From the NCBI GenBank assembly GCA_945861165.1, contig CAMATO010000025.1, positions 1 to 13,550 on the forward strand: a stretch of DNA of 13,550 nucleotides, given 5' to 3'. Positions 6,854 to 13,011 of this stretch are shown here, piece after piece. The first letter of the stretch is position 1, and every line of letters begins with the position of its first letter. The stretch is from Bifidobacterium breve (GTDB taxonomy: Bacteria; Actinomycetota; Actinomycetes; S36-B12; UBA5976). Position numbers and translations under genes: made by a program. Below the pieces are notes generated by a model. It did not search any database. It was given only the letters and a program-made list of their open reading frames with translations, and was not told the DNA's origin.

Positions 6854-8266
6854 ATGATCCCGGATGTTTTAGCTTCCCGGTACGCCTCTAACCAAATGTC
6901 AGATATTTGGTCTCAAGTGAACAAAATAATTTTAGAACGAAAACTATGGGTTGCAGTTATGAAAGCCCAAGCTGAACTTGGTTTAAATATTAGTGCCGCA
7001 ACTATTTCTGATTATGAGAAAGTTATCGAAAAAGTCGATTTAGAATCAATCAGAAAACGTGAAGAAAAAACACGTCATGATGTTAAAGCCAGGATTGAAG
7101 AATTTAACTCTTTAGCAGGACATGAAGATATTCATAAAGGTTTAACCAGTAGAGATTTAACAGAAAACATTGAACAATTACAGATTAAAGAATCTCTAAG
7201 TTTAATACACGATAAAACTGTGGCCACTTTGTCACAATTAGCAAAATTAGCTACCCAATATTCAGATTTAGTAATGACTGGCAGAAGCCATAACGTTGCC
7301 GCTCAGAGCACTACTTTGGGTAAAAGATTTGCTTCAGCTGCCGAAGAAACTTTGCAAGCATATTCTAAACTAAATAATTTAATTGAAAGTTATCCTTTGA
7401 GAGGGATTAAAGGACCAGTTGGAACTTCGCAAGACATGTTAGATCTTTTTGAAAATGATGAGAAAAAAGTTCAAAAACTTGAACAAATTGTAGCTAAGCA
7501 TTTGGGTTTTGAAAACGTTTTAACAAGTGTGGGCCAAATTTATCCACGTTCTCTTGATTTTGATGTCGTCTCAACTCTATTTATGATTGCCGCAGGTCCT
7601 ACTTCTTTAGCAACCACAATTCGTTTAATGGCAGGCCATGATTTAGTGACTGAAGGATTTCAAGCTGGTCAAGTTGGCTCATCTGCCATGCCTCACAAAA
7701 TGAACACTAGATCTTGCGAAAGAATAACTGGGTTAAATGTGGTGTTACGTGGTTACCTAAACATGACAAGTGAATTATCTGGAACACAATGGAATGAAGG
7801 GGATGTTTCTTGTTCTGTTGTTAGAAGAGTGGCATTACCTGGAAGTTTTTTTGCACTTGATGGTTTGTTAGAAACCATGTTGACAGTTCTACAAGAATTT
7901 GGTGTCTTTAAAGGTGCAATCAACGCAGAATTGGAAAAGTATTTACCGTTTCTTGCCACCACAAAAATATTAATGGCAGCAGTAAAAAAAGGTGTGGGTA
8001 GAGAAGTTGCACACGATGCAATTAAGAAACATGCAGTGGCCGCAGCCTTAAGTATGAGGGAAGGCAATGCCCCAGATTTGATTAAACGTTTAGCTAACGA
8101 GAAAGTACTAAACCTAACTGAAGTAGAACTTAATAATTTGATGACAGATTCTCTAAGTTTTGTGGGTTTGGCCCAACAGCAAGTAAAAGTAGTTGTTGAA
8201 AAAGTAACTGAAATTGTGAAGAAATATCCGCAAGCAGCAAGCTATTTACCCAAACCAATTCTCTGA
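6854..8266 (+). CDS. purB: Adenylosuccinate lyase
   Basis: PurB acts twice in purine synthesis: it releases fumarate from SAICAR to give AICAR and from adenylosuccinate to give AMP. It belongs to the aspartase/fumarase superfamily and works as a tetramer. At 470 residues it is the longer actinobacterial form. Visible marks are the N-terminal RYAS, TRHDVKARIEEF (about 73-84), GHEDIHKGLTSRDLTEN, TGRSHNVAAQSTTLG with the catalytic histidine region, and the superfamily signature G-S-S-A-M-P-H-K-M-N (275-284) carrying the mobile-loop serine. The start was set by the Shine-Dalgarno spacing described for 6842-6846. It follows the aminotransferase by 35 bp and precedes galE by 14 bp. The sequence looks intact. 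Confidence 0.96.
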   Translation: MIPDVLASRYASNQMSDIWSQVNKIILERKLWVAVMKAQAELGLNISAATISDYEKVIEKVDLESIRKREEKTRHDVKARIEEFNSLAGHEDIHKGLTSRDLTENIEQLQIKESLSLIHDKTVATLSQLAKLATQYSDLVMTGRSHNVAAQSTTLGKRFASAAEETLQAYSKLNNLIESYPLRGIKGPVGTSQDMLDLFENDEKKVQKLEQIVAKHLGFENVLTSVGQIYPRSLDFDVVSTLFMIAAGPTSLATTIRLMAGHDLVTEGFQAGQVGSSAMPHKMNTRSCERITGLNVVLRGYLNMTSELSGTQWNEGDVSCSVVRRVALPGSFFALDGLLETMLTVLQEFGVFKGAINAELEKYLPFLATTKILMAAVKKGVGREVAHDAIKKHAVAAALSMREGNAPDLIKRLANEKVLNLTEVELNNLMTDSLSFVGLAQQQVKVVVEKVTEIVKKYPQAASYLPKPIL

Positions 8267-8280
8267 ATTTTGGATTACAA

Positions 8281-9255
8281 GTGAATACATGGCTGGTGAC
8301 TGGTGGTGCCGGCTATATCGGGGCACATGTTGTTAAGTCACTTTTAGAAAACGATTTTAAAGTTGTGGTGGTGGATGATTTATCCACGGGGCTTGAGCGA
8401 AAAATTCCTCAGCAAGCAATCTTTGAAAAACAAAATATTTCAGAAACAAAAAATTTGGCAGAAATAATGAAGAACCACAACGTAACTGGGGTCATTCATC
8501 TAGCAGCGAAAAAAGCTGTAGGCGAATCAATGACAAATCCCAGTCTTTATTATCAAGAAAACATAGGGGGAATAATTTCTCTGCTAGAGGCAATGAGTCA
8601 AGCAAATGTTAAGAAAATTGTTTACTCCTCAAGTGCAGCAGTTTACGGTGACCCTGTGGATGAAAAAGTGAATGAGAATTCAGAAACTAATCCTCAATCT
8701 CCATATGGTGAAACAAAATTAGTTGGCGAATGGTTACTAAAAGCGGACGAAAAAGCTCGTGATATTGAATGGATTGCTTTGAGATATTTCAATGTTGTTG
8801 GTGCAGCCCATCCAGAATTAGGCGACACAGGTGTTAACAATTTAGTGCCAATGATTTTTAGGGCTTTAGACAATAAACAAAGACCACAAGTATTTGGAGA
8901 TAAATATTCAACACCCGATGGCAGTTGCATCAGGGATTACATTCATGTTTTAGATCTTGCGAACGCACATGTCTTAGCTGCACAGAAACTAATGGTAGAA
9001 AAATATTGTGGGATCATAAATATTGGCACCGGTCAAGGTTTTAGCGTTAAGCAAGTCATGGAAATAATTTCAAAAGTTATTGGTAAAGATGTTAATTATG
9101 AAATTTCTCAACCTAGGCCAGGAGATCCTGCTCAAACAGTGGCTGATGTTAAAAAGGCGGCTAGTGACTTAAAGTGGCAGGCCACCAATGATTTGGAATC
9201 AATGGTTACTTCTGCCTGGCAGGCTTGGCAAAAAATGCCACCCGCGAATAACTGA
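8281..9255 (+). CDS. galE: UDP-glucose 4-epimerase
   Basis: GalE interconverts UDP-glucose and UDP-galactose through tightly bound NAD, feeding cell-wall and exopolysaccharide sugars. The 324-residue protein is an extended SDR. Visible marks are the N-terminal T-G-G-A-G-Y-I-G-A-H (7-16) NAD loop, VVDDLSTG (30-37), HLAAKKAVGES, SSSAAVYG (116-123), S-P-Y-G-E-T-K with Y142 and K146 of the active site, ALRYFNVVGA, and DGSCIRDYIHV near the sugar site, which is characteristic of GalE rather than other epimerases. GTG at 8281 is the start; only a weak TTTTGGA precedes it, so re-initiation after purB is plausible. Its TGA overlaps the ATG of the next gene by one base (TGATG). Confidence 0.93.
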   Translation: MNTWLVTGGAGYIGAHVVKSLLENDFKVVVVDDLSTGLERKIPQQAIFEKQNISETKNLAEIMKNHNVTGVIHLAAKKAVGESMTNPSLYYQENIGGIISLLEAMSQANVKKIVYSSSAAVYGDPVDEKVNENSETNPQSPYGETKLVGEWLLKADEKARDIEWIALRYFNVVGAAHPELGDTGVNNLVPMIFRALDNKQRPQVFGDKYSTPDGSCIRDYIHVLDLANAHVLAAQKLMVEKYCGIINIGTGQGFSVKQVMEIISKVIGKDVNYEISQPRPGDPAQTVADVKKAASDLKWQATNDLESMVTSAWQAWQKMPPANN

Positions 9256-9659
9256 TGTCTCCTAAACAAGGAGTGAGAAATCCACCCAGTAACCAACAGG
9301 GTTTAACAGCACTTATTGAAACTCTAAATTGTTATGGAGTTGGGTTAGAAATAAATAATCAAACTGAACAAACTGCTGTTAAATATTGTTTGCAACTTCT
9401 CCATGAATTAGCGCCAGGAAACAGTGTGGAAGTAAGGATCCCTCCTTATGCAGCTGTGCAAGTTATTCCGGGAATAAAACACACCAGAGGAACACCTCCA
9501 GCGGTAGTAGAAATGAAGGCTCGTATTTGGATTGAATTAGCGACAGGAAAAATAGCGTGGCAAGAAGCAATCAAAAGTGGAATTATTTCTGCTTCGGGCC
9601 AAAGAGCCGATTTGAGCACATTCTTACCATTAATCAGTGCTCAGGATTTAGCCAAATAG
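9255..9659 (+). CDS. Actinobacterial SCP-like (sterol carrier family, PF17844-type) protein
   Basis: A 134-residue cytoplasmic protein. SVEVRIPPYAAVQVIPG (57-73), K-H-T-R-G-T-P-P-A-V-V-E (75-86), IWIELATG (91-98), and SASGQRADLSTFLPL (112-126) follow the conserved blocks of the actinobacterial SCP-like family. The biochemical role of that family is not established; a small hydrophobic ligand is guessed from the fold. It is translationally coupled to galE through TGATG, and the lipoprotein gene begins 23 bp later. In mycobacteria (Rv0807) and streptomycetes, as I recall, this family sits directly beside purF and purM; neither is here, but DUF3073 and bldC of the same neighbourhood appear 3 kb downstream. 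Confidence 0.85.
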   Translation: MSPKQGVRNPPSNQQGLTALIETLNCYGVGLEINNQTEQTAVKYCLQLLHELAPGNSVEVRIPPYAAVQVIPGIKHTRGTPPAVVEMKARIWIELATGKIAWQEAIKSGIISASGQRADLSTFLPLISAQDLAK

Positions 9660-9682
9660 TTAATCCCAGTAAGGTTTTTTCA

Positions 9683-10879
9683 GTGAAGACAAATCGGATG
9701 ATCAAATTTTTATTAGCTTCCACCTTGATTCTGGCAGGTTGTGGTGCTGCTGAAAACAATGCGAATCAGCGAAATAACAGCACCTATCCCAATAAAGGAA
9801 TGTATGCCGGTCCGGTGGGCAGTGCTGAAAAAAATCTAAATGTTTTAGTTTGGCCGGGTTATGCCGAAGATGGAACCACTGATCCCTTAATTGATTGGGT
9901 AACCCCATTTGAAAAAAACTCTGGTTGTGATGTTTCCGTTAAAACATTTAACACCCCGCAAGAGGCTATTAATTTGATGCAAGCAGGTGGATATGACGTT
10001 ATTTCAGCACCAAGTGAAACAACTTTTACCTTGATAGAAAATAACACCGTGCAACCTATTAATACTTATTTGTTAGAAAACTATTCGGATCTATTTGATG
10101 ACCTTAAAGAGAGAAGCTGGAATAAAGTTGAAGAAAATATTTATGGGGTAGCCCAAGGCCGAGGAGTGAATCTACTCGGCTACAACATAAATAATCTGAG
10201 TAACCAGGTCATAAATTGGGATCAAACATTTAATTCGTCAAGTAAATTTGCTGGTAGAATTTCGGTGCAAGATACCCCCATGTCAATTGCTATCGCAGCT
10301 CTATATCTGATGAAAACAAATCCTGACTTAGAAATCACTAACCCTTACGCTTTAGACCTAAATCAATTTAATGCCGTCATGGAACTAGTCGTGAAACAAA
10401 AAAGTATGGTGGCCAATTATTGGACTGATTATTTTTCTGATCTAAATGCTATAAAAAATAGTCAAGTTGATATTGGGTTAAGTTGGCAATCAACTATTAA
10501 TGCTGCTAACACTGAACAAAAATTGGTAGGTGGGGTTAAACCTATTGAAGGTACTACTGGTTGGGTAAATACTTGGATGATTTCCAATGTCACAAATAGT
10601 ATTAATTGTTCATATATGTGGATTGATTGGATGACCAGTCCTCAAACCAATGCATTAACCGCAGAATGGTTTGGAGAAGCCCCAGCTAATAGAAATGCTT
10701 GCACACTAACTGCTGACAAGACTTATTGTTCACTTTTTAATGCGCAAGATGATAAATTTTGGTCAGATATTTACTATTGGGAGTATCCCCGCACTCAGTG
10801 CCTAGATGGCAGGAAAGAGATTCAATGTGTGGGCTATGAAGACTGGTTCTTAAGTTGGACAAATTTTAGAAATTCTTAA
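9683..10879 (+). CDS. PotD-like extracellular solute-binding lipoprotein
   Basis: A 398-residue lipoprotein with a short basic N-terminus, hydrophobic core and lipobox L-A-G-C, with lipidated C20 in the GTG-start reading. The mature part, beginning L-N-V-L-V-W-P-G-Y, then YDVISAPSE, YGVAQGRGVNLLGYN and the closing WIDWMTSPQTNAL, has the shape of spermidine/putrescine-binding proteins (PotD/PotF cluster). It should capture a small cationic or related ligand at the outer membrane face and pass it to an ABC permease. No permease or ATPase gene is in the window. GTG 9683 is chosen because AAGG at 9671-9674 is eight bases ahead; ATG 9698 is the alternative and would still leave a signal peptide. 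Sequence further upstream in frame belongs to the preceding gene. Six more cysteines follow the lipobox. Confidence 0.82.
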   Translation: MKTNRMIKFLLASTLILAGCGAAENNANQRNNSTYPNKGMYAGPVGSAEKNLNVLVWPGYAEDGTTDPLIDWVTPFEKNSGCDVSVKTFNTPQEAINLMQAGGYDVISAPSETTFTLIENNTVQPINTYLLENYSDLFDDLKERSWNKVEENIYGVAQGRGVNLLGYNINNLSNQVINWDQTFNSSSKFAGRISVQDTPMSIAIAALYLMKTNPDLEITNPYALDLNQFNAVMELVVKQKSMVANYWTDYFSDLNAIKNSQVDIGLSWQSTINAANTEQKLVGGVKPIEGTTGWVNTWMISNVTNSINCSYMWIDWMTSPQTNALTAEWFGEAPANRNACTLTADKTYCSLFNAQDDKFWSDIYYWEYPRTQCLDGRKEIQCVGYEDWFLSWTNFRNS

Positions 10880-10940
10880 AATCAGTTTTATTAGACTAGT
10901 AAATAATTGGTAAGTCCAGTAAACATTTGTTGATTATTTG

Positions 10941-10949
10941 TGAGACAAT
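10941..10949 (+). promoter_or_regulatory. Extended -10 promoter for the YqeY gene (leaderless)
   Basis: TGA-GACAAT reads as an extended -10 (TGn plus GACAAT). The ATG at 10956 starts seven bases after its last base, so transcription should begin on or next to the start codon. No Shine-Dalgarno sequence is present. This marks a transcription unit separate from the gene block that ends at 10879. Confidence 0.5.
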
Positions 10950-10955
10950 AGTGAC

Positions 10956-11417
10956 ATGGCCCAATTAAAAGAACAACTTAAAAAAGACTTAACGGATGCT
11001 ATAAAATCGCATAACCAAGTAGTTTCTGGAACAATTCGTATGGCACTAGCTGCCATTACCAATGAAGAGGTGGCGGGCAAAGAGTCCCGAGAATTAGCAG
11101 ATCCTGAAGTGTTGTCAGTTTTAACTAAAGAAGCTAAAAAGCGTCGCGAATCTGTTGAGGCATATCTGCAGGCCAATAGAAAAGATTTAGCTGATAAAGA
11201 ATCTGCTGAATTAGCTGTTTTGGAAAAGTATTTACCTTCAGCGTTAACTGAATCAGAATTGGAAGGCATAATCGCCCAAGCCATAACTGAAGCCAACACT
11301 CAAGGGGCCACAGGCATGAAAGCTATGGGCATAGTGATGAAAATTATTCAACCGCTAACAGTGGGCCGGGTCGACGGGACCCTTTTGGCCAATAAGGTCA
11401 AAGAAAAACTGCTTTAA
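10956..11417 (+). CDS. GatB/YqeY domain protein
   Basis: A 153-residue, largely helical cytoplasmic protein of the YqeY/Aim41 family. MAQLKEQLKKDLTDAIKSHN, SGTIRMALAAITNEEV, KEAKKRRESVEAY, AVLEKYLPSALTESELE and GATGMKAMGIVMKII follow the family blocks in order and at the usual length. The domain resembles the tRNA-binding C-terminal part of amidotransferase subunit GatB, and an aminoacyl-tRNA-related role is suspected but unproven. It appears to have its own leaderless promoter. Its TAA is only three bases from the stop of the convergent BldC-like gene, so the two mRNAs must end inside one another. Confidence 0.9.
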   Translation: MAQLKEQLKKDLTDAIKSHNQVVSGTIRMALAAITNEEVAGKESRELADPEVLSVLTKEAKKRRESVEAYLQANRKDLADKESAELAVLEKYLPSALTESELEGIIAQAITEANTQGATGMKAMGIVMKIIQPLTVGRVDGTLLANKVKEKLL

Positions 11418-11420
11418 TCC

Positions 11421-11597
11421 CTAATATTGCCGAGCTTCGGCGAGTAGTTGTTCCACTTCAGCTGCCAGGTAGCGACGGTGGCCACCAATTGTTTTTATGC
11501 AGCGAAGTTTTCCGTTTTGGCTCCATCTGGAAACAGTCTTGGGATCGACTCGGAAAAGTTTGGCTACCTCTCCAGGGGTGAGCATTGGCTGTGACAT
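11421..11597 (-). CDS. Short BldC-like MerR-type DNA-binding protein (paralogue)
   Basis: This 58-residue gene reads leftwards from ATG at 11597-11595 to TAG at 11421. The protein starts MSQPMLTPGEVAKLFRVDPK and continues TVSRW, NGKLRCIKTIGGHRRY and EVEQLLAEARQY: a winged helix-turn-helix of the BldC/MerR type that fills nearly the whole chain, with no effector domain. By hand alignment 32 of 54 residues equal those of the second BldC at 13012-13206, including FRVDPKTV and GGHRRY. GGGAGG (minus strand, 11610-11605) is seven bases before the ATG, the same arrangement as in the other copy. It is divergent from the GAF-LuxR gene with 163 bp between the start codons, and tail-to-tail with yqeY. 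Probably a small DNA-binding regulator; targets unknown. Confidence 0.92.
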   Translation of the reverse strand: MSQPMLTPGEVAKLFRVDPKTVSRWSQNGKLRCIKTIGGHRRYLAAEVEQLLAEARQY

Positions 11598-11610
11598 GAA
11601 CGGGCCTCCC

Positions 11611-11625
11611 TTGAACTAGATTCAA
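11611..11625. repeat. Inverted repeat TTGAA-N5-TTCAA upstream of the short BldC gene
   Basis: TTGAA (11611-11615) and TTCAA (11621-11625) are perfect inverted half-sites five bases apart, immediately upstream of the GGGAGG ribosome binding site of the short BldC gene. It could be an operator or could lie in the mRNA leader. Five-base arms occur by chance in AT-rich DNA, so this is weak alone. Confidence 0.35.
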
Positions 11626-11667
11626 TAATCCTCCCGAAAAGTCCCTTTTACAATAAATATTACTTTT

Positions 11668-11689
11668 TGACCGGTCACAAATGAGGTCA
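11668..11689. promoter_or_regulatory. Candidate operator: TGACCGGTCA palindrome plus GGTCA repeat
   Basis: TGACCGGTCA (11668-11677) is a perfect 10-bp palindrome. GGTCA recurs as a direct repeat at 11685-11689, twelve bases after GGTCA at 11673-11677, close to one helical turn. The pair lies just upstream of TATAAT at 11698, covering the region where a -35 would sit, between two divergent regulator genes. A regulator binding here could control the LuxR gene and perhaps both genes. The protein that binds is unknown. Confidence 0.45.
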
Positions 11690-11697
11690 TTCAAACC

Positions 11698-11703
11698 TAT
11701 AAT
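11698..11703 (+). promoter_or_regulatory. Consensus -10 box for the GAF-LuxR gene
   Basis: A perfect TATAAT. Transcription would start near 11710, which rules out the in-frame GTG at 11707 as the start codon and supports ATG 11761. The base stretch 17 bp upstream (TCACAA) is a poor -35, suggesting activator dependence or another factor. Confidence 0.6.
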
Positions 11704-11760
11704 TAAGTGAACCAAAGTCGTCTTAAAAGTGCCCAAAATCAACTTTTCGGGGGTAGTGAA

Positions 11761-12498
11761 ATGAAAGATATGGAAATTATAAATGACTTTGTTGATTTCC
11801 TGAAACATGATGGAATTACTTATAAAGAAATTTGTCAATTTTTGGTAACCGTAAGTTTGAAAGATCACGGATTTTATTGTTCAGTTTTTGCAGAAATTCA
11901 AAAAAATGGCACAGTAAAAGTGACTGCAAGTTTTGGCACTGAACAAAAAAAGATAGATGCTTGGCAAGATATGCCAATCGAAGCTAAAACTCCAGTTAAC
12001 GATTGTTTAAGAGAAAATAGAATTGTGTGGATTAACACTTTGCCCCTATATCCCCAAGATTATGAATTATTAAATTCATTACCCACAGATGAGTATCTAA
12101 AAACTTTAATCGCGTTACCAATTAAAGATATTGGTAACCCAGTAGGAGCGTTAGCATTATTAAGCACTCAGAAATTAGAAATAGATAAGGATTTAGAGTT
12201 ATTAATAACTAATTTAGCAAATCTTTCAGTGATGAGATTCAATACAGATTCAATCCATGAAAGTTTGATCAAATTAGTAAATGACCAAAAAACCCCTGTA
12301 GATACGGCTCTTTTGAGTGCCTTAACTCCTCGACAAAGAAAAATTTTCAAATTAATGATTGAAAAGAAAACAAATAAAGAGATTGCGGCTCAAATTGGTT
12401 ATAGTACTTCAACTATTAAGCAGGAAACCATTTCAATTTATGAAATTTTAGGACTAAGAGGCCGCGAAGATTCCTATTTATTTAACGAAAAACAATAA
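11761..12498 (+). CDS. GAF-domain LuxR-family transcriptional regulator
   Basis: A 245-residue regulator. Residues about 20-155 look like a GAF sensor (VTASFGTEQ; T-P-V-N-D-C-L-R-E-N-R-I-V-W-I; LIALPIKDIGNPVGALALLS). Residues 188-235 form a LuxR/FixJ helix-turn-helix: L-T-P-R-Q-R-K-I-F-K-L-M, KTNKEIAAQIGYSTSTIKQETISIY, EILGLRGRED. There is no receiver domain, so it is probably ligand-controlled rather than phosphorylated; the ligand is unknown. ATG 11761 is chosen because GGGGG at 11749-11753 is seven bases ahead and because TATAAT at 11698 sits downstream of any usable promoter for the GTG at 11707. The leader can fold AAAAGT (11725-11730) with ACTTTT (11742-11747) next to the Shine-Dalgarno sequence, hinting at translational control. 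It is divergent from a short BldC-like gene. Confidence 0.87.
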   Translation: MKDMEIINDFVDFLKHDGITYKEICQFLVTVSLKDHGFYCSVFAEIQKNGTVKVTASFGTEQKKIDAWQDMPIEAKTPVNDCLRENRIVWINTLPLYPQDYELLNSLPTDEYLKTLIALPIKDIGNPVGALALLSTQKLEIDKDLELLITNLANLSVMRFNTDSIHESLIKLVNDQKTPVDTALLSALTPRQRKIFKLMIEKKTNKEIAAQIGYSTSTIKQETISIYEILGLRGREDSYLFNEKQ

Positions 12499-12542
12499 GG
12501 ACTATTTTAATTGATTAACTTCATAAAAAATAATTAAATAAT

Positions 12543-12707
12543 TTATTCTTCTTTTTCAAGTTGTTCCCAGGCCGCTTCCATCTCTTCTTCTTTGGAGCGA
12601 TTAGCTTTTAATTCTTGGGCCAATGCAGATAAATCTGTTTCCCCGGTGCCATATTTTAAATCGCGAGCAACTTTTGTTTGTTTGGCTTTTGCGCGTCCTC
12701 TACCCAT
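12543..12707 (-). CDS. DUF3073 small protein
   Basis: A 54-residue protein reads leftwards from ATG at 12707-12705 to TAA at 12543. It begins MGRGRAKAKQTKVARDLKY and continues GTGETDLSALAQELKANRS, ending in an acidic stretch EEEMEAAWEQLEKEE. A basic N-terminal half with a GRGRAKAKQTK motif and an acidic helical C-terminal half is the pattern of the actinobacterial DUF3073 family. Its function is unknown; the basic part suggests nucleic-acid contact. AAAGGTG lies 13 bases before the start, a rather long spacing. Upstream on this strand are two inverted repeats that could fold in its leader. In Mycobacterium (Rv0810c) and Streptomyces the family follows purM, and in Streptomyces bldC is near, as I recall; bldC is near here too. 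Confidence 0.88.
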   Translation of the reverse strand: MGRGRAKAKQTKVARDLKYGTGETDLSALAQELKANRSKEEEMEAAWEQLEKEE

Positions 12708-12750
12708 GGTGATTTAGCAACACCTTTCATTCAGTAACGATCTTGACTAA

Positions 12751-12765
12751 GCAGGTTAAACCTGC
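12751..12765. repeat. 15-bp palindrome GCAGGTTAAACCTGC
   Basis: Seven-base perfect arms, GCAGGTT and AACCTGC, surround a single A. As DNA it is a good dimer operator; as RNA it gives a five-pair GCAGG/CCTGC hairpin with loop TTAAA. It lies 44 bases upstream of the DUF3073 start codon. There is no T-run after it on either strand, so it is not a typical terminator. Confidence 0.55.
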
Positions 12766-12792
12766 GCCTTGATTTTAGTTCCTATCAAAATT

Positions 12793-12828
12793 TGGTGGAT
12801 GGTTAATCAAAATATTTGATCAACCACC
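12793..12828 (-). repeat. Long inverted repeat, hairpin on the DUF3073 side
   Basis: GGTTAATCAAA (12801-12811) and TTTGATCAACC (12815-12825) pair over eleven positions around ATA. The one mismatch on the plus strand becomes a G-U pair in minus-strand RNA, so the hairpin is fully paired only if transcribed with DUF3073. Outer GGTGG and CCACC bases can add a further short stem with a bulge. It may be a leader structure, an operator, or a terminator lacking a clean U-tract. Confidence 0.5.
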
Positions 12829-12954
12829 GACTTCTTAGTTATAAGCCTACAACTTGTCTGCCCTTCCTCAAGACAGCAAAATGACCCTAAATGTCTGATT
12901 TGTCGCGAAACTCCATTTTTTAGTGTCTCGGGCCTTAACCAGGGTAAATATTAT

Positions 12955-12983
12955 TTGTCGGGATTGGTAGTTTTTAATATAAA
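12955..12983 (+). promoter_or_regulatory. bldC promoter
   Basis: TTGTCG at 12955-12960 (-35) and TATAAA at 12978-12983 (-10) are separated by 17 bp, the housekeeping-sigma arrangement. A start near 12990 gives a leader of about 22 bases ending in AGGGAGG (12998-13004), seven bases before the ATG at 13012. Within that leader CTCC (12991-12994) can pair with GGAG (13000-13003). The in-frame TTG at 12955 is part of the -35 and not a start codon. Confidence 0.62.
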
Positions 12984-13011
12984 TTACCCGCTCCAACAGG
13001 GAGGTTTAAAT

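Larger units (their letters stand above)
11633..11751. repeat. 10-bp inverted motif pair flanking the divergent promoters
   Basis: CCCGAAAAGT at 11633-11642 is the exact reverse complement of ACTTTTCGGG at 11742-11751. Read in the direction of each divergent gene, both copies say ACTTTTCGGG followed by R-G-G, and both are preceded by AAAAG, which can pair with the CTTTT part. In the LuxR leader the copy runs into the Shine-Dalgarno GGGGG (11749-11753). In the short BldC leader it lies about 36 bases before the start codon. A shared operator or a shared leader-RNA motif are both possible. Confidence 0.5.
12708..13011. other. Intergenic region between DUF3073 and bldC (304 bp)
   Basis: This gap between divergent genes holds no open frame with coding character. 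It contains two inverted repeats on the DUF3073 side (12751-12765 and 12793-12828) and the bldC promoter and ribosome binding site on the other (12955-13004). The middle, about 12831-12950, shows nothing I can name; it could hide a small RNA or regulator sites. Confidence 0.6.

Noticed and set aside
7753..8067. Minus-strand frame within purB
   Set aside because: It is antisense to conserved purB codons, without a ribosome binding site or family pattern.
10934..11299. 121-codon minus-strand frame opposite yqeY
   Set aside because: It is the antisense shadow of a well-conserved gene; Ser/Ala-rich composition is explained by the complementary codons.
11429..11441. GCCGAGCTTCGGC hairpin as terminator of yqeY
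   Set aside because: Five pairs with a three-base loop and no T-run after it; it lies in the coding end of the short BldC gene and is explained by its Ala-Glu-Ala-Arg codons.
11707..11760. GTG at 11707 as the start of the GAF-LuxR gene
   Set aside because: It lies three bases after TATAAT and before the expected transcription start; ATG 11761 has a well-spaced GGGGG.
11458..11868. 136-codon minus-strand open frame across the short BldC gene and the LuxR start
   Set aside because: It is out of frame with the clear BldC-like gene, runs through both promoter regions, and its sequence has no protein-like pattern.
12499..12542. Terminator between the LuxR gene and DUF3073
   Set aside because: The stretch is very AT-rich with only loose A/T self-pairing and no GC stem, so no terminator can be claimed.
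12759..12782. GGAAC and GTT on the minus strand as an ECF-sigma promoter for DUF3073
   Set aside because: The spacing is 16 bp and both elements are minimal; such matches are frequent by chance.
12955..13011. TTG at 12955 as the start of bldC
   Set aside because: It coincides with the -35 element, and GGGAGG is correctly spaced only for ATG 13012.
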